Of a stretch of 21,375 nt of DNA, positions 14,575 to 21,375 are shown piece by piece. Position 1 is the stretch's first letter. Every line of letters starts with the position of its first letter. Source of the DNA: CAZGVV01 sp964529155. GTDB lineage: Bacteria > Pseudomonadota > Alphaproteobacteria > Rickettsiales > SXRF01. The stretch is from positions 1 to 21,375 of the forward strand of contig CAZGVV010000035.1 in NCBI GenBank assembly GCA_964529155.1, read 5' to 3'. The notes under the pieces were generated by a model. That model saw nothing but the letters and a program-made list of their open reading frames with translations, had not been told where the DNA came from and did not search any database. The translations under genes and the position numbers were made by a program.

Positions 14575-14624
14575 GAAAGCGCGGTTTTCCTGAGCTGCGG
14601 GCCGGGGATGGGGTGCGCCAAATG

Positions 14625-14708
14625 GTCATAAAAAATCCCCGAATTGTCATCAAAGTTTCACAAAATCCGGGGGCGTTTCGGGCTATACTGCTAAGGTAGT
14701 AATAGTCT
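14625..14708 (+). promoter_or_regulatory. Shared upstream element, copy C
   Basis: GTCATAAAA at 14625-14633 and TAGTCT at 14703-14708, with a TTTCACA and a TATACT (-10-like, near 14684-14689) in between, before the 553-aa gene. The flanking bases CAAATGGTCATAAAAAATC nearly repeat copy B, and the TTCACA ... TAT(A/C)CT ... TAGTCTC series repeats copy A. It indicates that the 553/343-aa pair has its own promoter. Confidence 0.55.
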
Positions 14709-14730
14709 CAATCGTGAGGATTCGTAACGG

Positions 14731-16392
14731 ATGCCCGCTCTGCCACCTGGAGTACTTATGTATGCTGACGACGCGCTCATTATGGCGGCGCGCGGGGGTG
14801 CGAAATCGTCTGTCGTGGGCGGGAAATCTCCCAAAGGAAAAAAAGTGGGCGCACCCGCCGATGAGATGACGGGCGTTTTAAATGCGACCGAACATGCATC
14901 TGAGTTCGCCACCCGTGCCAGCATGTTTGGGATGTTTGGGATCGGCGGTGGGGCATGGGCGCTGGGTAAACTCGTCAAATGGACAAAAAATCCGACGGTC
15001 AGTGGATTACATGGAAAATTAGAAATGCTGAATAAGGCGACCATTGGCGATGTGCCTTTATTTGGAAAACCGTTGGCGGCGCTGGCGGCATTACCGGCGC
15101 GGGCGGCAGCACCGCTTGCGGATGCAGTGCACGCGTTGGGGATTACGCGGAAATTAGCCGAGCGCGCCGGAAGTAAAGCCATGAAGCATGCGGCGTTGAT
15201 GACGCCACATGCAGAAAAGTTGTTTACTACGCCGGTGACTCCGGAAGCAAAAGCGGCGTTGCAGCAAGTGCATGCGGCATTTAGTGCCTGGCAGGAAACG
15301 GCGGCGAAGGGGCTGGTGTCGCATTCACACGCCGAAGGCGTTACGAAAGCCGTGCAGAATGCACAGGGGATCATTGCTTCCCAAGCGCGGGATTTGAACC
15401 CGCACATGAAAGCGTTTAGTAAGCATACGAAAAAGCTGATCGAAAGCCATCACAGCTCGCAGGCATTGGCGAATTTGGGGGATCATGCGCGTAATGCAGC
15501 GGAGCATGTTGCCAATACGGGGATTAGCCACGGGCTGATGAATGCTGGTATCGTCGGTGGGGTAGCGGTGAGCGATATTCGCACCGGTATGGATGCGATG
15601 AAGAGCCTGCGGGCGCTCAAAGAAATGTACGCCGATCTTACGCACACCAAGGCCGACAATGTGTCGGGGATGAATTTGCTGTTTGGCAAAGTGCCCGCCC
15701 CGGTGACGATGGCGCGGGCGCAGCTGATTAAAGAATACGGCCCGGCGATTTTGCTGGATACCGCCAATACCGTGCTTAACTTAGACATGGTGGTGCGCAA
15801 CAAGGTGGGGTTCATCAACCTGCCGCTGATCATTGCGCTGGGCATGGGCAGCCAGGCGGCGCGCGGGGCGTTGCATGGGAATTTGCTGCCGTCATACCAG
15901 TCGATGAAAGATTTGCAGGCGGAATCGCAGATCGTGCCGGCGGAGTTATACGCGGCGCTGGTGGGTGATGCGTCAGAAGAATTGTGGAAGCGCGGCGGGG
16001 CGAATTGTGAGTCGGCTAAGGCGCTGGGCGTGGCGTATGCCCATGAGCAGCTTTCCGCCAAAGACGTGTTGCAGGAAGTGACAAGCGGAAAAATGCGCCG
16101 CCGCCTGGATGCGTTGCACGCTGAATATGCGGCGGCACATCCGGAGTCGGCCGTGGCCCATCCTTCGGCTCCGCAGACCCATATGGCGGAGCATAAGGCC
16201 GAGACACTGGCCGAGGCGCGCAAAGCAGAGAGCGCAGAGCATCATGGGACGAAAGCGCATAATTTAACGGCGCATGTGGAAAGCACGCAGGCATCACGCA
16301 AGCCAGAAAAGATGGACAGGCCGGTGGTGGGCGAGCATACCGGGCGGTTAGCCAAAGTCGCGGAACCTGCGGCCCATTCGGTGGGGATGTAG
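14731..16392 (+). CDS. 553-aa Ala/His-rich protein of unknown function
   Basis: Not recognised. Ala-rich throughout, with a Gly-rich hydrophobic segment (MFGMFGIGGGAWALGKL, about 65-80), an Ala-rich stretch (PLAALAALPARAAAPLADAV), a helical middle, a second hydrophobic segment (GLMNAGIVGGVAVSDIRTG), a third (INLPLIIALGMGSQAARGA), and a long C-terminal tail rich in A, H, E and K. Alternation of hydrophobic helices with Ala-rich coils is somewhat like a short tape measure, but there are no periodic repeats, and tape measures normally sit behind a tail tube gene, absent here. ATG 14731 has GAGGA ten bases upstream; ATG 14758 with GGAG at 14749 is an equally good start and would drop nine residues. 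Followed after three bases by the 343-aa gene. Confidence 0.72.
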   Translation: MPALPPGVLMYADDALIMAARGGAKSSVVGGKSPKGKKVGAPADEMTGVLNATEHASEFATRASMFGMFGIGGGAWALGKLVKWTKNPTVSGLHGKLEMLNKATIGDVPLFGKPLAALAALPARAAAPLADAVHALGITRKLAERAGSKAMKHAALMTPHAEKLFTTPVTPEAKAALQQVHAAFSAWQETAAKGLVSHSHAEGVTKAVQNAQGIIASQARDLNPHMKAFSKHTKKLIESHHSSQALANLGDHARNAAEHVANTGISHGLMNAGIVGGVAVSDIRTGMDAMKSLRALKEMYADLTHTKADNVSGMNLLFGKVPAPVTMARAQLIKEYGPAILLDTANTVLNLDMVVRNKVGFINLPLIIALGMGSQAARGALHGNLLPSYQSMKDLQAESQIVPAELYAALVGDASEELWKRGGANCESAKALGVAYAHEQLSAKDVLQEVTSGKMRRRLDALHAEYAAAHPESAVAHPSAPQTHMAEHKAETLAEARKAESAEHHGTKAHNLTAHVESTQASRKPEKMDRPVVGEHTGRLAKVAEPAAHSVGM

Positions 16393-16395
16393 GCT

Positions 16396-17427
16396 ATGGC
16401 ATTACTGGAAAAAATCACCGGCTGGTTTACGGGCGAAAAGAAGGAAGAACTGGAGAACAGCGAGATAAAAGAATTGGGCGGCATGGTGGTTGGTCATGCC
16501 TTGCCTTTTGGCGTGGGTGATTTGGCGGCGGCGACGTTTAACAGCCATGCGGTGAGGGATGAGGTGGAAGAGCTGGGGGAGAAATTAAAGAAAAGCCATT
16601 CGGAGATTTTTACGGCGGCAGCAGTGCAATTGGGAGTCTCGCCCGTGGCCATTACGCCGCAAATATTGGCGGGCATGCCGGGTGTATTTCAGCATATGGA
16701 AGAACGCACCGAGGATGACGCGGATAATAATTGGTGGGGATATATCGCGGGTGCTGCGGCGGGTGCGGCGGGGATGGCGTTTCTGCCGCTGCCGATTCCA
16801 TTTGTTGGCCATATGGCATCGGGTTTGGCGTTTGGTTTTGGTGGCACGTATGCGTATAATGCGTATTCCGAGCATAATAAGCTGTGCAAAGATACCATCT
16901 CGGTTGTGCATGATGCGATGGATATGTTGCCGCATGCGAACGCGAAAGATCGGCGGGTGATTTTACAGTCTTTCCTGGCGCTGCGCACGTCGCAAGCGTC
17001 GCAGGCGGCGTTTGAGGAAGAGCATTTGGGCGGGGCGTCTATTGAGGCGGGATTAACGGCGTATCTGCATGGCGGAAACCCGAAATTAGCGCGCACATTT
17101 GCCGAGGCGTTGTTTGACCCGCTAAACGATCAATTGCTGCGCGATGAGTTGGATGTGTTGGCGTTGCCAACGCTCAACGCGCAAGGAAAACAACTGGCGC
17201 TGGCGGATTCGTACAGCGCAGCGGGTGTAACGCCTGCGCAGTTTGTGGTGGGGGATTTGCAGCATGCGGTGGTGGCGGCGCGCATGCCTTCGCGTATGCC
17301 TTCGCAAGGCGTGCTCTCCAATGGCCGGGTGCTTGCGCAGCATATGCAAGCGGCGGCTGCTATGCCCGGCGGCATGCCCGCACTGCCGGCATTTCCGGCA
17401 AAAGAGGGTGAGCTGGGTATTTCGTAA
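16396..17427 (+). CDS. 343-aa protein with a glycine-zipper membrane segment (unknown function)
   Basis: Not recognised. The N-terminal ~110 residues are charged helices (LEKITGWFTGEKKEELENSE). Residues ~113-155 form an extended Gly/Ala hydrophobic region (WWGYIAGAAAGAAGMAFLPL, then FVGHMASGLAFGFGGTYAY) with G/A-xxx-G spacing, typical of glycine-zipper membrane helices or pore-like hairpins. After it come helical, Ala-rich segments and a flexible, Met/Pro/Ala-rich C-terminus. It starts three bases after the 553-aa stop, so the two are co-expressed. It is the last gene of the unknown block and precedes the tail-tip gene DUF2460. A role at a membrane is plausible from composition only. Confidence 0.72.
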   Translation: MALLEKITGWFTGEKKEELENSEIKELGGMVVGHALPFGVGDLAAATFNSHAVRDEVEELGEKLKKSHSEIFTAAAVQLGVSPVAITPQILAGMPGVFQHMEERTEDDADNNWWGYIAGAAAGAAGMAFLPLPIPFVGHMASGLAFGFGGTYAYNAYSEHNKLCKDTISVVHDAMDMLPHANAKDRRVILQSFLALRTSQASQAAFEEEHLGGASIEAGLTAYLHGGNPKLARTFAEALFDPLNDQLLRDELDVLALPTLNAQGKQLALADSYSAAGVTPAQFVVGDLQHAVVAARMPSRMPSQGVLSNGRVLAQHMQAAAAMPGGMPALPAFPAKEGELGIS

Positions 17428-17429
17428 AG

Positions 17430-17511
17430 GGTGCCTGGTTTTTGGTGCCGTGTGCCTCGGGCGTTTACAACAAAAACCCTTGCCCATCCCTCATCACCCA
17501 TCACCAGGCAC
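17430..17511. repeat. Inverted repeat with TCACCC-type tract between the unknown block and the tail-tip gene
   Basis: GTGCCTGGT (17431-17439) is complementary to ACCAGGCAC (17503-17511). The arm is separated by ~63 bases that include a CATCCCTCATCACCCATCACC tract of the same flavour as the repeats at 8527-8572 and 19750-19885. No gene lies between 17428 and 17543. Confidence 0.4.
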
Positions 17512-17543
17512 AAGCCACTTCTTCACATTCATCAGGAGATCAT

Positions 17544-18143
17544 ATGGCATTTCACGAAGTGCAGTTCCCGACCGATATTGCGTTTGGCGCGGCGGGTGGG
17601 CCGGCGTATTCTACTGACATCGTGGAAACGCACGGCGGTTATGAGCAGCGCAATAGCAACTGGGCGCAGGCGAGGGCGGTGTATCAGGTGGCGCATGGGG
17701 TGAAAACCGAGGCGCAGCTGGCGGCGCTCATCGCCTTTTTTCGCGCACGCAAAGGGCGTGCTTACGGATTTCGGTTTAAGGATTGGGCGGATTACCGGGT
17801 GAGCGGCCAGCGCATTGGAACGGGCGATGGCGCGCAGACCCAGTTTCAATTGGTCAAAGCCTATAGCAGTGGCGGCGTGACGGAGATGCGCAGCATCAGC
17901 AAGCCGGTGGCGGGAACGGTGGCGGTGTATGTGGCGGGCGTGGTGCAAAACAGCGGCGTGGCGGTGAACACGGCAAACGGCATGGTGACATTTACCAGCG
18001 CCCCGGCCAATGGCGCGGCGATCACCGCTGATTTTCAGTTTGATGTGCCGGTGCGTTTCGACAGCGACCATCTGAGCGCCTCGCTGGATGCGGATAATAG
18101 CGGCAGCTGGCGAGATATTGCGTTGGTGGAGGTGCGGGTTTAG
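17544..18143 (+). CDS. DUF2460 distal tail protein (GTA gp12-like)
   Basis: A 199-aa protein of the DUF2460/TIGR02217 family, the distal tail component of GTAs and related siphophages. Signatures are FHEVQFPTDIAFGAAGGPAY near the start, ETHGGYEQRNSNWAQARAVYQV, IAFFRARKGRAYGFRFKDWAD, and the late DFQFDVPVRFDSDHLSASLD ending in LVEVRV. It is full length. The ATG at 17544 has AGGAG at the right spacing; the upstream open frame is intergenic. In other genomes DUF2163 follows directly. Here a response regulator on the other strand is wedged between, its stop two bases away. Confidence 0.93.
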   Translation: MAFHEVQFPTDIAFGAAGGPAYSTDIVETHGGYEQRNSNWAQARAVYQVAHGVKTEAQLAALIAFFRARKGRAYGFRFKDWADYRVSGQRIGTGDGAQTQFQLVKAYSSGGVTEMRSISKPVAGTVAVYVAGVVQNSGVAVNTANGMVTFTSAPANGAAITADFQFDVPVRFDSDHLSASLDADNSGSWRDIALVEVRV

Positions 18144-18145
18144 TG

Positions 18146-18841
18146 TTATCGGCTATTCTGGTTGTTGCTGGGATTCCTATCTATTTGTCTTTGTAGGCCT
18201 TTAAGCCATTTCATGTAACTTCCATCATCATCTAGATGGTTGGCAAGGCGTGGGGCCTGTAGTTGTTGCCTAGCGTGTTTGGCAAATACTTGGTTACCGT
18301 TATCTCGTTGCGCTGCTTTTCGTTTTTTTTCATCCCCTAAGGCTTGGCGGGTCTTGAGCTGACTTTCCTCATCCTGTATTACGTTTTCTATTTGATCTAA
18401 ACAGTCATTCAGTATTGCGGTAAATACCTCATAGGTAACTGGTTTCATCAGATAATGTTGCCGATCGCCTTCATGGAAGTCTTCAAGCACATTAGAATCG
18501 CCGGTGGTAAGAATAGTATGCATGTTCCTAACGCTATTATTCTTGCTCGTTTTAAGCTCCGTGAGCACCTGTTGGCCACTTAATCCCGGTGACATATCAT
18601 TGTCTAAAATCACAATTGTTTTGGAGAGCTCCGAGTCAGATAATTCGCTGATTCGATTCAATACAGCCCCCCCCTCATGCATGGCTTCTATGATGAAGGG
18701 TGGAGAAGAGGTATTTTTACTTTGTTTGTAACGAAGGCCTAATACAATTGCCAAGAGTGTTGTGGTTGCGCTCAAGAGGTCCTTATTATCATCTGCAATA
18801 ATCACTCGTATTGTACTGTCAGTGTGCATGGGTAATTCCAT
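18146..18841 (-). CDS. Response regulator receiver-domain protein, no recognisable output domain
   Basis: A 231-aa protein with an N-terminal receiver domain (about 10-145). The acidic pair is Asp17-Asp18 in VIIADDN, the phosphoacceptor Asp80 in VILDNDMSPGLSG, the switch Thr112/Thr113 in ILTTGD, and the conserved Lys133 in YLMKPVT. All key residues are present, so it should be phosphorylatable. The last ~85 residues are polar, Q/K/R/D-rich and show no DNA-binding or enzymatic domain. A second Met at residue 5 (18829) could be the start. No histidine kinase is in the window. It faces both neighbours, sharing a 2-bp gap with DUF2460 and an AT-rich 48-bp divergent spacer with DUF2163. This is an unusual place for such a gene and suggests a later insertion. 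Confidence 0.88.
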   Translation of the reverse strand: MELPMHTDSTIRVIIADDNKDLLSATTTLLAIVLGLRYKQSKNTSSPPFIIEAMHEGGAVLNRISELSDSELSKTIVILDNDMSPGLSGQQVLTELKTSKNNSVRNMHTILTTGDSNVLEDFHEGDRQHYLMKPVTYEVFTAILNDCLDQIENVIQDEESQLKTRQALGDEKKRKAAQRDNGNQVFAKHARQQLQAPRLANHLDDDGSYMKWLKGLQRQIDRNPSNNQNSR

Positions 18842-18889
18842 ATTTTCTTATTGTTTCAATAATTTATCAAATTTTAGGATTTTATCAAC

Positions 18890-19753
18890 ATGAAACCGAT
18901 CTCTACCCCGTTTGCCGCGCATATTGCCGGTGAGGTGACGACGCTTGCGATGTGCTGGAAGGTGGCGCGGCGGGATGCCATGGTGCAGGGTTTTACGGAT
19001 CATGACCGGGATATTGTATTTGATTCAGTAAGTTACGTGGCCTCTAGTGGGTTCGCTCCCAGTGCGGTGGTTGGCCGTTCGGATTTTAGTGTGGATAATC
19101 TGGAGGTAGAGGGGGTGCTGGCGGCGGAGAGCATTACCGAAGCGGATATTATGGCCGGGGTGTATGATTATGCCGAAATTGCGGTGTTTTTGTTGAATTA
19201 CAACGATATAACCCAAGGACCGCTGATGTTGCGTCGGGGGTGGATGGGTGAGGTGTCCTTGAAAGCCGGGCAGTTTGTGGCGGAAATGCGTGGGCTTTCA
19301 CAGGCGCTGGCGCAGAATATCGGCCAGCTTTATTCCCCCGCCTGCCGCGCAACGCTTGGCGATGCTCGCTGCCGTGTGGACCTTTCCGGCTTCACGGTGG
19401 CAGGAACTATTACGGCGATTACCCTTGGTGGGCTTGGGTTTGTGGACAGCATACGGCCAGAAGCCGCCGGATATTTTACCAATGGCACGCTGACCTTCAC
19501 TGCCGGTGCCAATAGTGGATTTTCTATGGAGATTAAAGACTATGCGCGGCTTGGCGGTGGGGCAGGCGGGGCGTTTACATTGGCGTTGCCGCTGCCATAT
19601 CCCTTGAGTGCCGGGGATGCCTACACAGCGATTGCCGGGTGCGATAAAACCACGGGCATGTGCGCTGTGCGCTTTAGCAATATACTGAATTTTCGCGGCG
19701 AACCCCGCGTACCCGGCCTGGACCGCATGCTGCAAACGGCAGGGACACGGTAG
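18890..19753 (+). CDS. DUF2163 tail-tip / baseplate hub protein (GTA gp13-like)
   Basis: A 287-aa protein of the DUF2163/TIGR02218 family. Hallmarks are HIAGEVTTLAMCWKVARRDA, GFTDHDRDIVFDSVSYVA, the SDFSVDNLEVEGVL block, and the Cys-containing core YSPACRATLGDARCRVDL, with later AGCDKTTGMCAVRFSN and FRGEPRVPGLDRML at the end. It has normal length and no lesion. In GTAs it is followed by an NlpC/P60 cell-wall peptidase and a large hub protein; here nothing follows but an intergenic repeat and tRNA-Ser, so the tail tip is incomplete in this window. Confidence 0.95.
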   Translation: MKPISTPFAAHIAGEVTTLAMCWKVARRDAMVQGFTDHDRDIVFDSVSYVASSGFAPSAVVGRSDFSVDNLEVEGVLAAESITEADIMAGVYDYAEIAVFLLNYNDITQGPLMLRRGWMGEVSLKAGQFVAEMRGLSQALAQNIGQLYSPACRATLGDARCRVDLSGFTVAGTITAITLGGLGFVDSIRPEAAGYFTNGTLTFTAGANSGFSMEIKDYARLGGGAGGAFTLALPLPYPLSAGDAYTAIAGCDKTTGMCAVRFSNILNFRGEPRVPGLDRMLQTAGTR

Positions 19754-19937
19754 GTGGATGGCGGGTGGCGGAGGGTGGGTGAAGGATGACGGTAGATGGT
19801 AGACGGAGGACGGGGAGCAATTTCGAGTGAGCGCCTGAATGTTCAAAGCTACCGCCATCCCCCAGCTGTCACCCGTCATCCGCCCTTTACTTCTTTATTG
19901 ATCTTCCCCTCCATTTCCGACAATCTCCTGCTTCCGC
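19754..19937. repeat. Gene-free interval with inverted repeat and G-rich tandem motifs
   Basis: GGATGACGG (19784-19792) is mirrored by CCGTCATCC (19873-19881), within a purine-rich run of GGTGG/GATGG/GACGG words on the left and pyrimidine-rich CCCATC/CACCCGTCATCC words on the right. It resembles the tracts at 8527 and 17480. It may form a long imperfect hairpin ending the tail-gene transcript. No gene is seen. Confidence 0.4.
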
Positions 19938-20027
19938 GGAGAGGTGGCAGAGTGGTCGAATGCGGCGGTCTCGAAAACCGTTGTGCCCGTAAGGGTACCG
20001 TAGGTTCGAATCCTATCCTCTCCGCCA
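19938..20027 (+). tRNA. tRNA-Ser (anticodon CGA), CCA encoded
   Basis: A complete class II tRNA: acceptor GGAGAGG/CCTCTCC, D arm, anticodon stem GCGGT/ACCGT around loop CTCGAAA (anticodon CGA), a long variable arm (TGCCCGTAAGGGTA region), T arm GTAGGTTCGAATCCTAT, discriminator G and genomic CCA (20025-20027). It decodes TCG serine codons. The stop and last codons of the minus-strand recombinase overlap its 3' end by about 15 bases, as expected where an element has inserted at a tRNA. Confidence 0.97.
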
Positions 20028-21036
20028 TTTGCTACAATCGTCGAGATTTTCGAAGTTGTTAAATGGGAAGTTGTAGGAATAACAAAGGGTTTCCCCTTTG
20101 AGCGTTAGGTTCGAAAATACAAAATTCAGCAATTCCCTTTTTTCTTCTACGCTCGAACTTAAGAACGCCTTGTGCGCTCCCATAGCCACTTTCATCAGTT
20201 TTTCCATCGTACTGCCGAACATGTTGTCGGCATCATCATAGGCGTGAATCAGGTTCACCAAATCATGCTGGCGCTTCTTCAACTGCTCCCGCTTGTTGCG
20301 GTAATCATCCGGCGGCAGCACGCCCTCGGCCAGTAAATCGACCAGGCGATCCAGCTTGGCCTGTATCTCGCTATGCTCTTTCTTGAGCAGCCCGACTTCG
20401 CGGTTATGCGATTCCTGCTTGGCCTTGTTCGCTTCTTTCACCGCCGCGATAGCCGCAGTCATCATCTCATGGTCTTTGATGCTGATCCGCTCAAGAGCGG
20501 CTTCCACCTGTGCGGCAACCTTATCCTCGCGTATCCAAAACTTCTTGCTCGGGTTCTCGGGGTTCCAGGTTACCAGATAGGTAAACTCTGCTGTCGTGCC
20601 GTTTTTGTAGCTTTTCTTTTTGGTGTCCGAGGAAACTACCCTGCCGGTGACGGCACAGGTAAGCAGACCTCTGAACAAAAAGTCTTTGCCGCCGTACAGG
20701 AACGGTTTCTTTTCCCAGCCGCGCAATACAGCTTGGCAATCTTCCCATACGTTTCGGGAAACAAGAGGTTCGTGACAATGCTGCATGATCTCGCCTTTTA
20801 TCAGCATATCGCCGTAGTAGAAAGGATTCTGTACGATACGATAAAGGGTCGATTTGTGTAATTCCACACCGGCCTTGCTACGCAGTCCCCACTCTTTGCA
20901 GCGTTGCTGCATTTGGCCGAGTGTATATGCGCCTGAAGCGTATTCGGTGAACATGCGCTTGAGCAATGGTGCGCGAAGCTGATCCACCACGATGACACTG
21001 TTGCCGCGCTCGTCGCGCTGGTTCAGGTAACTTGCA
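20013..21036 (-). pseudogene. Large serine recombinase, truncated: catalytic N-terminal domain missing
   Basis: The reading frame gives YLNQRDERGNSVIVVDQLRA, then FTEYASGAYTLGQMQQRCKEWG, STLYRIVQNPFYYGDMLIKG (recombinase domain), FLFRGLLTCAVTGRVVSS (zinc-ribbon-like, with few Cys left) and a long coiled coil (REVGLLKKEHSEIQAKLDRL). These are the middle and C-terminal domains of large serine integrases. The ~140-aa resolvase domain with the nucleophilic serine is absent: upstream of about 21035 the frame continues without family resemblance and meets a stop near 21142. The longest in-frame start is GTG 20990, giving 325 aa without catalytic part. It ends inside the tRNA-Ser 3' end. It is an integration remnant, unlikely to be active. 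Confidence 0.85.
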
Positions 21037-21253
21037 ATGGGCGTTACTGCGTAGCTTCGCCCAGAACGGTGGCAGCATTGGTTGGCAGGATCAAGGTGCT
21101 TCCGATAGCGTGAAAACGCAGAAAAAAGAACTGATTAAAAAACTAAAGGCAGTCTTTCAGATTGATTCCGATCCCATTCCTTGGGATGAAGCAGCCAGCT
21201 GTTATCAGTGCCGATTTGTTATCAGAAAAGAGCAAAAAAGCAACAACGCCTAG
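21032..21253 (+). CDS. Partial ORF, C-terminal part of an unknown protein (possibly winged-helix)
   Basis: A 73-codon frame starting with TTG exactly where the recombinase homology of the other strand ends. The text from LLRSFAQNGG through SDSVKTQKKELIKKLKAVFQ and IDSDPIPWDEAASCYQC reads like a real protein end; the basic helix is reminiscent of a winged helix-turn-helix recognition helix followed by a wing. There is no SD, and no natural N-terminus. I take it as the 3' part of a gene cut by the same rearrangement that removed the recombinase N-terminus. Weak identification. Confidence 0.45.
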   Translation: MQWALLRSFAQNGGSIGWQDQGASDSVKTQKKELIKKLKAVFQIDSDPIPWDEAASCYQCRFVIRKEQKSNNA

Positions 21254-21313
21254 CGTAGGCTATGGCAACAGTCATGGTCAGGAAATCGCGCAAAGCCGCA
21301 GATTGTCTTGACT

Positions 21314-21352
21314 AAAAAACCCGTACTGGCTTTTCCCAAGTACGGGTTTTTT
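21314..21352. terminator. Strong bidirectional intrinsic terminator
   Basis: A 14-bp perfect stem, AAAAAACCCGTACT (21314-21327) with AGTACGGGTTTTTT (21339-21352), and an 11-nt loop. A and T tracts on both sides let it work in both directions. It lies 60 bases after the partial ORF. Confidence 0.92.
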
Positions 21353-21375
21353 ATAACTGAGAGCGATATAGCGGC

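Noticed and set aside
8527..19885. CRISPR array from repeated TCACCC words
   Set aside because: The words are irregular, without constant-length spacers, and no cas gene is present.
19796..20062. Plus ORF over the tRNA-Ser (GGRVVECGGLENRCARKG...)
   Set aside because: It is a translation of the tRNA gene itself, a common false ORF.
20878..21078. 66-codon minus ORF starting at 21078
   Set aside because: It is an out-of-frame shadow over the recombinase domain, Arg/Ala-rich and without homology.

Overview
The window looks like a chromosomal segment of an alphaproteobacterium carrying a heavily interrupted head-tail gene set of the HK97/gene-transfer-agent (GTA) type. Three things point to the group: the order prohead protease, HK97-fold capsid, head-tail connectors, DUF2460, DUF2163 is the alphaproteobacterial phage/GTA order; a perfect CtrA box (TTAA-N7-TTAAC) lies in front of the capsid gene; and the tRNA-Ser and XRE regulator fit. 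Genus cannot be decided from the sequence alone.

Layout. 1-350: half of a tRNA gene on the minus strand, then an AT-rich palindromic control region. 353-2157: an XRE regulator, with a convergent minus-strand pair (a disordered 304-aa protein translationally joined to a small protein, here called family P member 1). 2259-7102: prohead protease, a possible TauD-like oxygenase, a frameshifted ORF6N gene, a minus-strand pair (190-aa unknown plus P member 2), the major capsid protein and a small capsid-associated protein. 7251-8483: P member 3 and a 264-aa unknown. 8608-10010: three consecutive neck genes (phiE125 gp8/HK97 gp6-like connector, head closure, DUF3168). 10055-10453: a minus-strand SUEL-type lectin domain. 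10656-17427: four long genes of unknown function (905, 399, 553 and 343 aa), placed where the tail tube, tape-measure chaperone and tape measure would be expected. 17544-19753: DUF2460 and DUF2163 tail-tip proteins split by a minus-strand response regulator. 19938-21375: tRNA-Ser(CGA), the C-terminal two thirds of a large serine recombinase overlapping the tRNA 3' end, a rearrangement junction, a partial ORF and a strong terminator.

How it may work together. Protease, capsid and neck proteins are all full length, but no terminase, portal, major tail protein, tape measure, NlpC/P60 peptidase or hub/fibre gene is visible. The structural genes are therefore either a decayed prophage or a domesticated particle whose other parts lie elsewhere. 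The unknown genes are not random debris: three of their transcription units (264 aa, 905/399 aa, 553/343 aa) share an upstream GTCATAAAA element and a TAGTCT element near the start, and three paralogues of family P are scattered among the structural genes. This co-regulated set of unknown proteins embedded in a phage-derived locus is the best candidate here for an undescribed system. Its function cannot be read from the sequence.
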